A stretch of 6,634 bases of DNA from the NCBI GenBank assembly GCA_003695745.1, contig RFHW01000089.1, positions 1 through 6,634 on the forward strand, given 5' to 3'. Below the pieces are notes generated by a model, which saw nothing but the letters and a program-made list of their open reading frames with translations, ran no database searches and had not been told where the DNA came from. This document shows positions 1 to 5,603 of the stretch, one piece after another. The position numbers and the translations under genes are program-made. Numbering within the stretch: position 1 is the stretch's first letter; each line of letters opens with the position of its first letter. The DNA comes from Methanobacteriota archaeon. GTDB taxonomy: Archaea; Hydrothermarchaeota; Hydrothermarchaeia; Hydrothermarchaeales; SZUA-236.

Positions 1-342
1 AAGGGCTATGCGCCTGAAAGCTTCTATGACGTGGTGAAGGAGAACAGGAGCCGGGGTCTTCACACGCTTCTCTTTCTGGACATCAAGGAGCGGCCCATGA
101 CGGTGAACGAGGCCATCTCAACGCTGCTGGGGATAGAGAGGAGGAGAGGGGATGGCGTGGTCAGAGGTGACACCCTGATGGTCGGCCTCGGCTGTGTGGG
201 CTCAGAAAATCCAACGATAATAGCCGGGAAGGCCTCTGACTTGCTAAAAAAGGACTTTGGGCCGGCGCCCCATGTGCTCATCGTCCCTGGGGAGCTCCAT
301 TTCATGGAAGAGGAATATTTAAAAGAGTTCGGCGGTTTGTAG
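1..342 (+). CDS. dphB: Diphthine synthase, C-terminal part (5' end outside window)
   Basis: SAM-dependent methyltransferase that methylates the modified histidine of translation elongation factor 2 during diphthamide synthesis, in the cytosol. The reading frame is open from base 1, so the true start lies upstream; 113 residues remain of a family usually around 250-270 residues long. The C-terminal half of the family is recognisable: a YDVVKENRSRGLHTLLFLDI stretch (residues 9-28 of the fragment), then MTVNEAI, GDGVVRGDTLMVGL, a GSENPTIIAGK segment and the terminal PHVLIVPGELHFMEEEYL. It ends in TAG five bases before the next gene's ATG. The N-terminal SAM-binding half cannot be examined here. 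The identification rests on strong family resemblance and is good evidence that the organism is an archaeon. Confidence 0.93.
   Translation, partial: KGYAPESFYDVVKENRSRGLHTLLFLDIKERPMTVNEAISTLLGIERRRGDGVVRGDTLMVGLGCVGSENPTIIAGKASDLLKKDFGPAPHVLIVPGELHFMEEEYLKEFGGL
316..323 (+). promoter_or_regulatory. Putative TATA box for the FAD synthase gene
   Basis: An AT-rich octamer (TATTTAAA) stands out in GC-rich DNA inside the last codons of dphB. Its centre is about 28 bases before the ATG at 348. Archaeal transcription usually starts about 25-27 bases after the TATA centre, so the predicted RNA would begin within a few bases of that ATG and be essentially leaderless. This fits the weak Shine-Dalgarno upstream of 348 (only AGGGG at 341-345, two bases from the ATG). 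The caveat is that it lies in coding sequence (codons for E-Y-L-K), and the genes could simply be co-transcribed with dphB. Confidence 0.4.
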
Positions 343-347
343 GGGTT

Positions 348-983
348 ATGAAGGAGATCCTTGCCGCCATCTGGAAACTGGAGTTCCATGGCAGAGGCAC
401 AGGAGCCAAGGACATCGCCAGAGAGCTTCCGGGGTGCACGGCCGATGAGATCGAGGACCGTCTTGCCCGGCTTGCAGAGGAAGGGCTCGTGGAGCTCGGC
501 GAAGAAGGCTATGCCCTCACCGAAAAAGGGCGCCGAGAGCTCACGATGGTTGTCTGCGGCGGCGTCTTCGACATCCTCCACCCCGGACACGTCTTCATAC
601 TTGAAAAGGCCAAGGCCCTTGGCGACCTTCTCGTGGTCATCGTTGCAAGGGACTCCACTGTGAAGGGGCATAAGAGGATACCCATCGTCTCTGAAGAACA
701 GCGTCTGGAGATGGTGAAGGGCCTCAAGCCCGTGGATGCGGCGGTGCTTGGCCATGAAGGCGATCCGCTGGAGATCATTGAAGAGCTCAAACCAGATATC
801 ATCGCCCTTGGGCCTGACCAGCATCACAGCGAAAAAAAGATTAAAGAGGAGCTGGAGAAGAGAGGTCTGTCTGTCAAGGTGAGGAGGATTGAGGAGTACC
901 GTGAGTGCGAGCTCAACAGCACAAGGGCGATCCTTCAGAGGATACTGGAGCGGGGATACCCGGACTCAAGGAAGGGTGAGTGA
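348..983 (+). CDS. ribL: FAD synthase (RibL type) with N-terminal winged-helix domain
   Basis: Predicted to transfer AMP from ATP to FMN, making FAD, the last step of flavin cofactor synthesis, in the cytosol. Residues 1-65 look like a winged helix-turn-helix: a helix pair (GAKDIARELPGCTADEIEDRLARL) followed by a beta wing (GLVELGEEGYALTEKGRREL). The nucleotidyltransferase domain begins near residue 67 with MVVCGGVFDILHPGH, carrying the HxGH ATP-binding motif at 78-81. It continues with KRIPIVSEEQR (109-119) and ends with the NSTRAIL motif (190-196), typical of the cytidylyltransferase fold. Plain RibL proteins are about 140-150 residues; the 211 here are explained by the added domain. The ATG at 348 has a poor ribosome site and may be leaderless. 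The enzyme class is clear, but FMN as substrate is inferred from archaeal RibL; related archaeal nucleotidyltransferases use other substrates. The fused domain suggests DNA binding and possible flavin-linked regulation. Confidence 0.85.
   Translation: MKEILAAIWKLEFHGRGTGAKDIARELPGCTADEIEDRLARLAEEGLVELGEEGYALTEKGRRELTMVVCGGVFDILHPGHVFILEKAKALGDLLVVIVARDSTVKGHKRIPIVSEEQRLEMVKGLKPVDAAVLGHEGDPLEIIEELKPDIIALGPDQHHSEKKIKEELEKRGLSVKVRRIEEYRECELNSTRAILQRILERGYPDSRKGE
974..979 (+). promoter_or_regulatory. Shine-Dalgarno supporting the TTG start at 984
   Basis: GGGTGA inside the last codons of the FAD synthase gene matches the archaeal anti-Shine-Dalgarno (complement GGAGGTGATC) and sits four bases before TTG at 984. 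An in-frame stop (TGA, 981-983, shared with the upstream gene) rules out any earlier start. The next in-frame candidate, GTG at 1002, has no ribosome site. The TTG start is therefore preferred, with translation coupled to the FAD synthase gene. Confidence 0.6.
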
Positions 984-1274
984 TTGAAAGAACAGCGATT
1001 TGTGGCGAGCATCGCCGACATAAAACACCTCAGCCACATGCCTGAGGAATACCTGCCCTACATACGTTTTCAGGCTGCAAGGGAGGGCCGGGAGCTGAAG
1101 GGCGATGAGAGGATAGCCATGCTCAATGTGTCCACCACCACATCCTACATCCCTGTTTTTCTTGACAGGGGAAAGACCATTGAGGACGTGGAAAGGGAGG
1201 TGGCCGAGTCCTCGGCGGTGCTGAACAAGGACTCAAGGAGGATACTCCGCGAGCTTCTGGAGGGAGGGAAGTGA
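984..1274 (+). CDS. Small conserved archaeal protein of unknown function (possibly DUF749)
   Basis: A 96-residue soluble protein with no signal peptide or membrane segment. It begins at TTG immediately after the stop of the FAD synthase gene, and its TGA overlaps the GTG start of the potassium transporter (GTGA). The pattern is beta strand (RFVASIADIKHL), then MPEEYLPYIRFQAAREGREL, then a strand-like AMLNVSTTTSYIPVFLD with a run of hydroxyl residues at 50-54, then a charged C-terminal helix (IEDVEREVAESSAVL through RRILRELLEGGK). The order and the phrase 'PEEY..YI.F.A..EGREL..D...AMLN.S...SY' remind me of the archaeal DUF749 family, but this is from memory and not certain. No catalytic motif is visible and no function should be assigned. 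Codon use and GC content match the neighbours, so it is a normal member of the operon. Confidence 0.8.
   Translation: MKEQRFVASIADIKHLSHMPEEYLPYIRFQAAREGRELKGDERIAMLNVSTTTSYIPVFLDRGKTIEDVEREVAESSAVLNKDSRRILRELLEGGK
1259..1263 (+). promoter_or_regulatory. Shine-Dalgarno deciding the GTG start of the K+ transporter
   Basis: GGAGG ends seven bases before the GTG at 1271, a good archaeal spacing. It supports the GTG start, which overlaps the upstream TGA as GTGA, over the next in-frame ATG at 1322. Starting at 1322 would cut into the first hydrophobic segment. Confidence 0.6.
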
Positions 1275-2710
1275 GGAACGGCGGGCACCCTGACCTGAGG
1301 ATCATCCTCCAGAGCCTTGGCATGGTGTTCATAGTAATCGGCATCCTCGCCGTTGCGCCTCTCCTTGTGGCGGCCTATTACAACGAGGCCCTTGCACCCT
1401 TCTTCCTTGTCTCGGTCCTTCCTCTGGTCCTGGGCATCTCCACCGTGACCCTCCTGAAGGAGGAGGCAGAGCTTCAGGTGAAGCACGCCACCATAGCGGC
1501 TGCGCTCACCTATCTCCTCGCCGCCCTTCTGGGATCGCTGCCCTTCATGTACTATGGCATGGGCTTCCTGGACTCCTTCTTCGAGGCCATGTCAGGATGG
1601 ACCACCACAGGCCTAACCATGATCGCAGACGTGGAGGCCATGCCCAGAAGCATCCTCTTCTGGCGCAGCTACATGCAGTGGCTCGGCGGCATCGGCGTGA
1701 TCGTCCTCATGCTCGTGGTCCTTGCAGGCGCTGGCACGGCGGCGTCAAAGCTCTATCAGGCCGAGGCCAGGAAGGACAGGCTCAAGCCCCGCCTCCTCAC
1801 CACTGTCCGGCTTATCTGGTGGATATACCTTCTCTATACGCTCGCAGGCATCCTCCTCTATTATCTGGCAGGGATGGGCGTCTTTGACGCGGTGAACCAC
1901 ACCATGGCGGCGCTGAGCACAGGCGGCTTCTCCACAAAGAACGCAAACATCCAGGGCTTCAACTCCCTTGGCATAGAGATCGTGTCCATCTTCCTCATGC
2001 TCCTGGGGGCCACCAACTTCCTCGTCCACTACAAGGTGCTCACAGGACAGAGAGGCGCCTTCCTGAGGGACATGGAGGCAAGGACCCTCTATGCCATCGC
2101 CATCGCAGGAGGCCTCGCCCTCTCCCTGAAGATACCGGGTCTGCGGCACAGCATCTTCCAGTCTGTCTCTTCCCTCACCACCACGGGCTTCAGCTCCATC
2201 GACTTCGCACAGCTGGACAGCTTCTCCAAGCTTGTCATGTCCTTCCTCATGATGATCGGGGCGAGCACAGGCTCCACTGGAGGTGCCATAAAGATCATGC
2301 GCCTCGTCATCGTCGTCTATCTCATCCTCTGGTGGGTGCAAAAAACCCTTCTCCCGGAGCATGCTGTGATAACCAAGAATATAGGGGGGGCCGAGTTCAG
2401 CGACCAGGACCTTCAGGAGACGGTGGTATTCTTCCTCCTCTATCTGTTCATCTTCAGCTTCGGCGTCCTCGTCTTCGTGTATCTGGGCTATCCAGCCATA
2501 GACTCCATATTCGAGGTTGCCTCGGCGCAGGGCGACGTGGGGCTGAGCGTGGGGCTGACCCGCACCGCCCTCCATCCCCTTGGGAAGCTCCTGCTCATCT
2601 TCGACATGTGGATCGGCAGGCTTGAGATCATCCCGGTGCTCGTCCTTGCGCAGGCCCTGCTGGGATTCAGGCCCAGGCTTCTTAAGAGCAGGGAGGAGCA
2701 GGGATGGTGA
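1271..2710 (+). CDS. trkH: TrkH-family potassium transporter, membrane subunit
   Basis: Integral membrane K+ uptake protein of the TrkH/KtrB superfamily, 479 residues, the usual length for TrkH. It contains the four M1-P-M2 repeats. The pore-loop selectivity sequences are all visible with their filter glycines: SGWTTTGLT (108-116, G114), LSTGGFST (215-222, G219), LTTTGFSS (302-309, G306) and AQGDVGLS (419-426, G424). The gating loop in the third repeat is intact (MIGASTGSTGGAIKIMR, 328-344), including the conserved basic K341 and R344. Extra N-terminal helices (about 11-34 and 40-62) match TrkH. It starts at GTG, translationally coupled to the small protein before it, and overlaps the methyltransferase start by seven bases. 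TrkH proteins normally work with a TrkA/RCK nucleotide-binding ring on the cytoplasmic side; none is encoded in this window. Whether transport is driven by H+ or Na+ or is channel-like cannot be read from the sequence. Confidence 0.93.
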   Translation: MRNGGHPDLRIILQSLGMVFIVIGILAVAPLLVAAYYNEALAPFFLVSVLPLVLGISTVTLLKEEAELQVKHATIAAALTYLLAALLGSLPFMYYGMGFLDSFFEAMSGWTTTGLTMIADVEAMPRSILFWRSYMQWLGGIGVIVLMLVVLAGAGTAASKLYQAEARKDRLKPRLLTTVRLIWWIYLLYTLAGILLYYLAGMGVFDAVNHTMAALSTGGFSTKNANIQGFNSLGIEIVSIFLMLLGATNFLVHYKVLTGQRGAFLRDMEARTLYAIAIAGGLALSLKIPGLRHSIFQSVSSLTTTGFSSIDFAQLDSFSKLVMSFLMMIGASTGSTGGAIKIMRLVIVVYLILWWVQKTLLPEHAVITKNIGGAEFSDQDLQETVVFFLLYLFIFSFGVLVFVYLGYPAIDSIFEVASAQGDVGLSVGLTRTALHPLGKLLLIFDMWIGRLEIIPVLVLAQALLGFRPRLLKSREEQGW

Positions 2711-3303
2711 AGACAGGCCACTTTGAAAGGATGGCAAGATACTATGACACCGCCACAAAGATCCTTATGCTTGGGACCTATGGAAAGGTCAGGGATCGGA
2801 TCGTGGCCGCGCCGAATGTGGAGAGGGCCCTGGACCTCTGCTGCGGCACAGGCTATGTGACAGGCCATATCAACGCAGACCGGGTGGTGGCCCTTGACCT
2901 GTCGCCTGGGATGCTCGCTGTGAACAGGGAGAAGAACAGGGGCAAAGGCCATATAAGCTATCTCGTGGGCGATGCCTTCGACCTCCCCCTGCCAGAGGGG
3001 TCTTTCGACGCCGTCTACAACACCCTTGCAGCCCACGAGTTCAGGAGGATCGAGAGGATCCTGAAAGAGGCCTACCGGGTCTTGAAGCCCGGCGGCACCC
3101 TTGTGCTCTATGACTTCAGCTATCCTGACAACGTCCTTCTGAGATACACCTATCTCCCCTTTCTCAGGCATGTGGTGGAGCTGGGAACCTTCCATGTCTA
3201 TGACGAGGCAGGGTGGAGAAAGATTTTAAAGGACGCGGGGTTCAAGGATGTGAAGGCCGAGACCCTTTACAGGGCCTCCATACTCATAAGGGCCAGGAAG
3301 TGA
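2704..3303 (+). CDS. Class I SAM-dependent methyltransferase (Methyltransf_11/UbiE-like)
   Basis: A 199-residue soluble Rossmann-fold methyltransferase. Motif I is LDLCCGTGY (43-51); the acidic residue that binds the SAM ribose is D65 in VVALDLSPGM; the adenine-side motif is GDAFDLPLPEGSFDAVYN (89-106); the post-motif is RVLKPGGTLVLYDF (125-138). The N-terminal stretch FERMARYYDTATKILMLGTY resembles the substrate-side helix of UbiE/Coq5-type enzymes, which act on quinones or other small or lipid-like molecules, but this does not fix the substrate. The ATG is preceded by GGGAGG at 2691-2696 with seven-base spacing and overlaps the end of the K+ transporter gene by seven bases. The isomerase gene follows after one base. 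Its tight packing with the isomerase and dehydrogenase suggests a shared pathway in which an intermediate or product is methylated. The fold is certain; the reaction is not known. Confidence 0.88.
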   Translation: MVKTGHFERMARYYDTATKILMLGTYGKVRDRIVAAPNVERALDLCCGTGYVTGHINADRVVALDLSPGMLAVNREKNRGKGHISYLVGDAFDLPLPEGSFDAVYNTLAAHEFRRIERILKEAYRVLKPGGTLVLYDFSYPDNVLLRYTYLPFLRHVVELGTFHVYDEAGWRKILKDAGFKDVKAETLYRASILIRARK

Positions 3304-3304
3304 A

Positions 3305-4111
3305 ATGACGGTGAAGATCGGGTTCTTCTCAAACGCCTTCAAACACTATTCGCTGGAATACGCGGTGGACTGCCTCTCCAGCCTCGGCTATGTGGGGCTT
3401 GAGCTCTGGTGCAAGGGCCAGCATGTGACGCCCTATGACGGGCCTGAGCGCACCGCCTATGTGAAGGGGCTTGCAGCGTCCAAGGGGCTGGAGATATACG
3501 GCCTTTCAGCGCATCTGGACTTCATCACCGACAACAGCGAGATGAGGGAGGAGAACATCAGGAGGTTCAAGAAGGTGATCGACCTCGCCTCGGCCTATGG
3601 TGTTAGGAAGGTGCAGACCGCCTCAGGCTATCTCCACGGCAGGGAGCCTGAAGAATGGATGTGGGACAACTTCAGAGACTCCATGGAGCGGGTGGGCGAG
3701 CACGCCCGGGAAAGGGGCATCACCATTAACATCGAGCCAGAGCCGGAAAAGCTCCTCAGGACGCCTGAGCAGCTCCTGCGGTTCATCGACGAGATCGGGA
3801 TCCCTGTCTTCAAAGGGGTGGCGGACCTCAGCCACGCCATCGCCCTTGACATGACACCTGTGGAGTACATGGAGCGGATGGAGGGGCACCTCAACCACGT
3901 CCACGTGGACGACGGCAGATACGGCCAGCACCCACACCGCCACCTCATACCCGGCGAGGGCGACGTGGACTACCACGAGGTCTTCGAATACCTCGAAAGT
4001 ATAAAATACCATGACCATGTATCTGTTGAACTGAACCAGCATACAGAGCATCCCTGCGAGGCGGCGAAAAAGACCATGGATTTCCTGAGAAAGGAGGGTT
4101 TTGCAGAATGA
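3305..4111 (+). CDS. Sugar phosphate isomerase/epimerase family TIM barrel (IolI/IolE-like)
   Basis: A 268-residue protein of the xylose isomerase-like/AP endonuclease 2 TIM-barrel family, which includes IolI, IolE and D-tagatose 3-epimerase. It opens with KIGFFSNAFKHYSLEYAVD (barrel strand 1) and LGYVGLELW (strand 2). The expected metal ligands are present: E144 in INIEPEPE, D174 with H177 in VADLSHA, H200 in HVHVDDG, and E242 in VSVELNQH. This is the Glu-Asp-His-Glu set used by IolI and the tagatose epimerases. A loop rich in histidine (GQHPHRHLIPGEGDVDYHEVF, 207-227) carries the usual 'H.. .GeGd.d' segment at the active site. It is predicted to be a cytosolic, divalent-metal-dependent isomerase or epimerase of a keto-sugar or keto-cyclitol. 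It starts at ATG one base after the methyltransferase stop, and its TGA overlaps the dehydrogenase ATG as ATGA. The substrate cannot be deduced. Confidence 0.88.
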   Translation: MTVKIGFFSNAFKHYSLEYAVDCLSSLGYVGLELWCKGQHVTPYDGPERTAYVKGLAASKGLEIYGLSAHLDFITDNSEMREENIRRFKKVIDLASAYGVRKVQTASGYLHGREPEEWMWDNFRDSMERVGEHARERGITINIEPEPEKLLRTPEQLLRFIDEIGIPVFKGVADLSHAIALDMTPVEYMERMEGHLNHVHVDDGRYGQHPHRHLIPGEGDVDYHEVFEYLESIKYHDHVSVELNQHTEHPCEAAKKTMDFLRKEGFAE

Positions 4112-5079
4112 CAGGAGAAGGATCAGGCTGCAGAGGGGCCTTTGTGGGCTTCGGGAACATCGCCCTCCTGGGACATCTGCCGGCCCTCCGGGGCCTTGGC
4201 GCGGATATGGTGGCTGCCGTGGACATCTGTGAGAAGAGGCGGAGGCTTGCGGCAGAGGAGGGGCTTGCGGCCTGTGAGTCTCTGGAGGAGCTTGAAGGGC
4301 TTGACCTGGACTTCATAGACATCTGCACACCCCCCTCTGCCAGATACGAGCCTATCAGCTTCGCTGTCCGCCGCGGTCTGGACGTGATATGTGAGAAGCC
4401 CGTTGCCACGCCGGCCGATTTCACACGGATCAGGGAGCTTGTCATGGGAAGCGACATATTCTTCTACCCCGTCCACAACTGGAAGCATGCGCCACACTAT
4501 AAAAAGGCCAAGGAGATGGTGGAGGAGAACGGGGGGGTGCTGAGCCTTCAGATGAGCACCCTGAGGACAGGCTTCAGCCACGGGAACCCTCACTGGAGGC
4601 CGGACTGGAGGGTAGACCCCTCCGTCTCAGGCGGCGGCATCATCATGGACCACGGCTACCACAACATCTACCTGGCCATGCACCTCATGGGAGATGACTT
4701 CCAGCAAGCCCTTCTTGAAGGGGTGGAGTATTTTGAGGACCGCCCCCATGTGGAGAGGAAGGCCACCTTCACCCTGCTCTTCCCAGGCGGCAGAAAGGCC
4801 ACCATCAACCTTGACTGGGGGGCCCAGCGGCGTGAGATCAAGAACACCATATACGAGTGCAACAGCCAGCTCGAGCTCAGGGACAGCCAGATCATAAACT
4901 CCGACCACGCCTATGAGTTCGAGGAGAGCCTTTCAGGCGATTCTGTCCACGGCTCCTGGTTCGCCGACGTCTTCAGGGACTTTTTCAGGCTCAGAGGCTC
5001 CAAGGAGAAATCCCATTTCCTCGAGGCCATGAAGGTGCTTCAGGGCATTGAAGACCTCTATCGGCAGGCACGGGGCTGA
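4108..5079 (+). CDS. Gfo/Idh/MocA family NAD(P)-dependent oxidoreductase
   Basis: A 323-residue dehydrogenase of the glucose-fructose oxidoreductase/inositol dehydrogenase/MocA family. The N-terminal Rossmann domain shows the dinucleotide motif VGFGNIA (13-19), an acidic strand end at D39 suggesting an NAD preference, DICTPPSARY (71-80) and the catalytic EKP motif in VICEKPVA (93-100, K97). The C-terminal domain carries GGGIIMDHGYHNIYL (175-189), placing the other conserved catalytic residues at D181 and H185, as in the Lys-Asp-His set of inositol dehydrogenase. It is predicted to oxidise a sugar or cyclitol hydroxyl, or reduce the ketone, in the cytosol. GGAGGG at 4093-4098, nine bases before the ATG, is a strong ribosome site. 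The start overlaps the isomerase stop (ATGA), so the two are probably co-translated and may act on successive intermediates. It is the last gene before the only intergenic gap. Confidence 0.9.
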   Translation: MTGEGSGCRGAFVGFGNIALLGHLPALRGLGADMVAAVDICEKRRRLAAEEGLAACESLEELEGLDLDFIDICTPPSARYEPISFAVRRGLDVICEKPVATPADFTRIRELVMGSDIFFYPVHNWKHAPHYKKAKEMVEENGGVLSLQMSTLRTGFSHGNPHWRPDWRVDPSVSGGGIIMDHGYHNIYLAMHLMGDDFQQALLEGVEYFEDRPHVERKATFTLLFPGGRKATINLDWGAQRREIKNTIYECNSQLELRDSQIINSDHAYEFEESLSGDSVHGSWFADVFRDFFRLRGSKEKSHFLEAMKVLQGIEDLYRQARG

Positions 5080-5099
5080 AAAGCGCGGCCGCCCGCTTT
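5080..5099 (+). terminator. Short GC hairpin, possible transcript end of the six-gene block
   Basis: Directly after the dehydrogenase stop, AAAGCG (5080-5085) pairs with CGCTTT (5094-5099) around an 8-base GC-rich loop that itself contains the palindrome GCGGCCGC overlapping the stem. A T-rich run follows at 5113-5117. Archaeal termination depends mainly on T tracts rather than hairpins, and the tract here is only five T and 13 bases away, so the terminator role is weak. The position in the only intergenic gap is the best argument for it. Confidence 0.3.
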
Positions 5100-5105
5100 G
5101 ACCAT

Positions 5106-5119
5106 CCAAATCTTTTTAT
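5106..5119 (+). promoter_or_regulatory. Putative BRE/TATA promoter of the CBS-antiporter unit
   Basis: CCAAAT (5106-5111) resembles an archaeal BRE (WAAW core), and CTTTTTAT (5112-5119) resembles a TATA box, in the only intergenic gap of the window. The TATA centre is about 28 bases before the ATG at 5144, so transcription is predicted to start at about 5141-5144, giving a leaderless mRNA. The earlier ATG at 5129 would lie upstream of that start. No Shine-Dalgarno precedes either ATG, which agrees with leaderless initiation. Confidence 0.5.
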
Positions 5120-5143
5120 CCCATAAAGATGAGTTATCCACCC

Positions 5144-5599
5144 ATGACGGATGCCATTCTTGTCAGGGACGTGATGACAGAGATAAAGGACATCGTCTAT
5201 GTGAGGGAGGACGACCATATTGAGGACCTCTTCAAACACTACAAGCTCCACTATTATCACAGCTTCCCTGTGCTGTCCGAGGACGGGCACATCAAGGGGG
5301 TGGTGAATGAGGACATCGTTTTGATCCGGCTCCTCTATGACTTCCTGCCTCCAAAGGAGTTCAGCTCCATCATCAGCAGGGCGGAGGTAAAAAACATAGA
5401 ACGATATATAAGCGGCGACCTCTCAAAGCTCTGCTCCCAGCCCATCACCATCCATCCTGAGGCAAGGATCGAGGAGGCCGCTGCCACCATGATAAGGAAC
5501 AACATAGACAGGATGATGGTGACCGAGGAGGATAAACTGGTAGGTGTTATTTCTAAACGCGACATCATAAGAAGGCTGATAAAGACGGCCGAGCAGTGA
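5144..5599 (+). CDS. Two-CBS-domain protein (putative nucleotide-sensing regulator)
   Basis: A 151-residue soluble protein made almost entirely of a CBS pair. CBS1 covers about residues 7-65 (VRDVMTEIKDIVYVREDD, then HSFPVLSEDGHIKGVVNEDIV). A linker of about 25 residues follows, then CBS2 at about 93-147 (LCSQPITIHPEARIEEAA, then DRMMVTEEDKLVGVISKRDII). Both repeats keep the 'G.v...D' signature that lines the ligand cleft. CBS pairs bind adenosyl compounds such as AMP, ATP or SAM and usually regulate a partner protein. No fused enzyme or DNA-binding domain is present. The antiporter begins four bases after the stop, so regulating it is the natural inference. I chose the ATG at 5144 because the promoter-like element fits a leaderless start there; an in-frame ATG at 5129 would add five residues (MSYPP). 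A stretch at 5539-5560 uses AT-ending codons unlike the surroundings. Confidence 0.85.
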   Translation: MTDAILVRDVMTEIKDIVYVREDDHIEDLFKHYKLHYYHSFPVLSEDGHIKGVVNEDIVLIRLLYDFLPPKEFSSIISRAEVKNIERYISGDLSKLCSQPITIHPEARIEEAAATMIRNNIDRMMVTEEDKLVGVISKRDIIRRLIKTAEQ

Positions 5600-5603
5600 T
5601 TTG

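Noticed and set aside
60..827. Minus-strand open frame of 255 codons across dphB and the FAD synthase
   Set aside because: It spans two well-supported + strand genes, has no recognisable domain, and fits codon-bias shadowing.
1745..2758. Long minus-strand open frame (337 codons) opposite the K+ transporter
   Set aside because: Its translation is a low-complexity mix rich in E, D, H and G with no motif, and the + strand carries an unmistakable TrkH. It arises from GC-biased third positions.
3222..3230. GATTTTAAA in the methyltransferase as a TATA box for the isomerase
   Set aside because: The distance to the ATG at 3305 is too long for a leaderless start, and the genes are separated by a single base; coding explanation (K-I-L-K) is sufficient.
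4000..4007. TATAAAAT inside the isomerase gene as an internal promoter for the dehydrogenase
   Set aside because: It encodes ordinary residues (S-I-K-Y). The predicted RNA start would be about 80 bases before the dehydrogenase ATG, which already has a strong ribosome site and coupled start, so no promoter is needed.
5405..5410. TATATA inside the CBS gene as a promoter for the antiporter
   Set aside because: It is nearly 200 bases from the antiporter start and within conserved coding sequence (E-R-Y-I-S); the four-base gap to the CBS stop points to co-transcription.
5539..5560. AT-rich, atypical codons in the second CBS domain as a sign of horizontal transfer or a gene break
   Set aside because: The stretch is about 20 bases, the frame is continuous and the encoded VGVISKRD is the conserved CBS end; local variation is the simpler reading.
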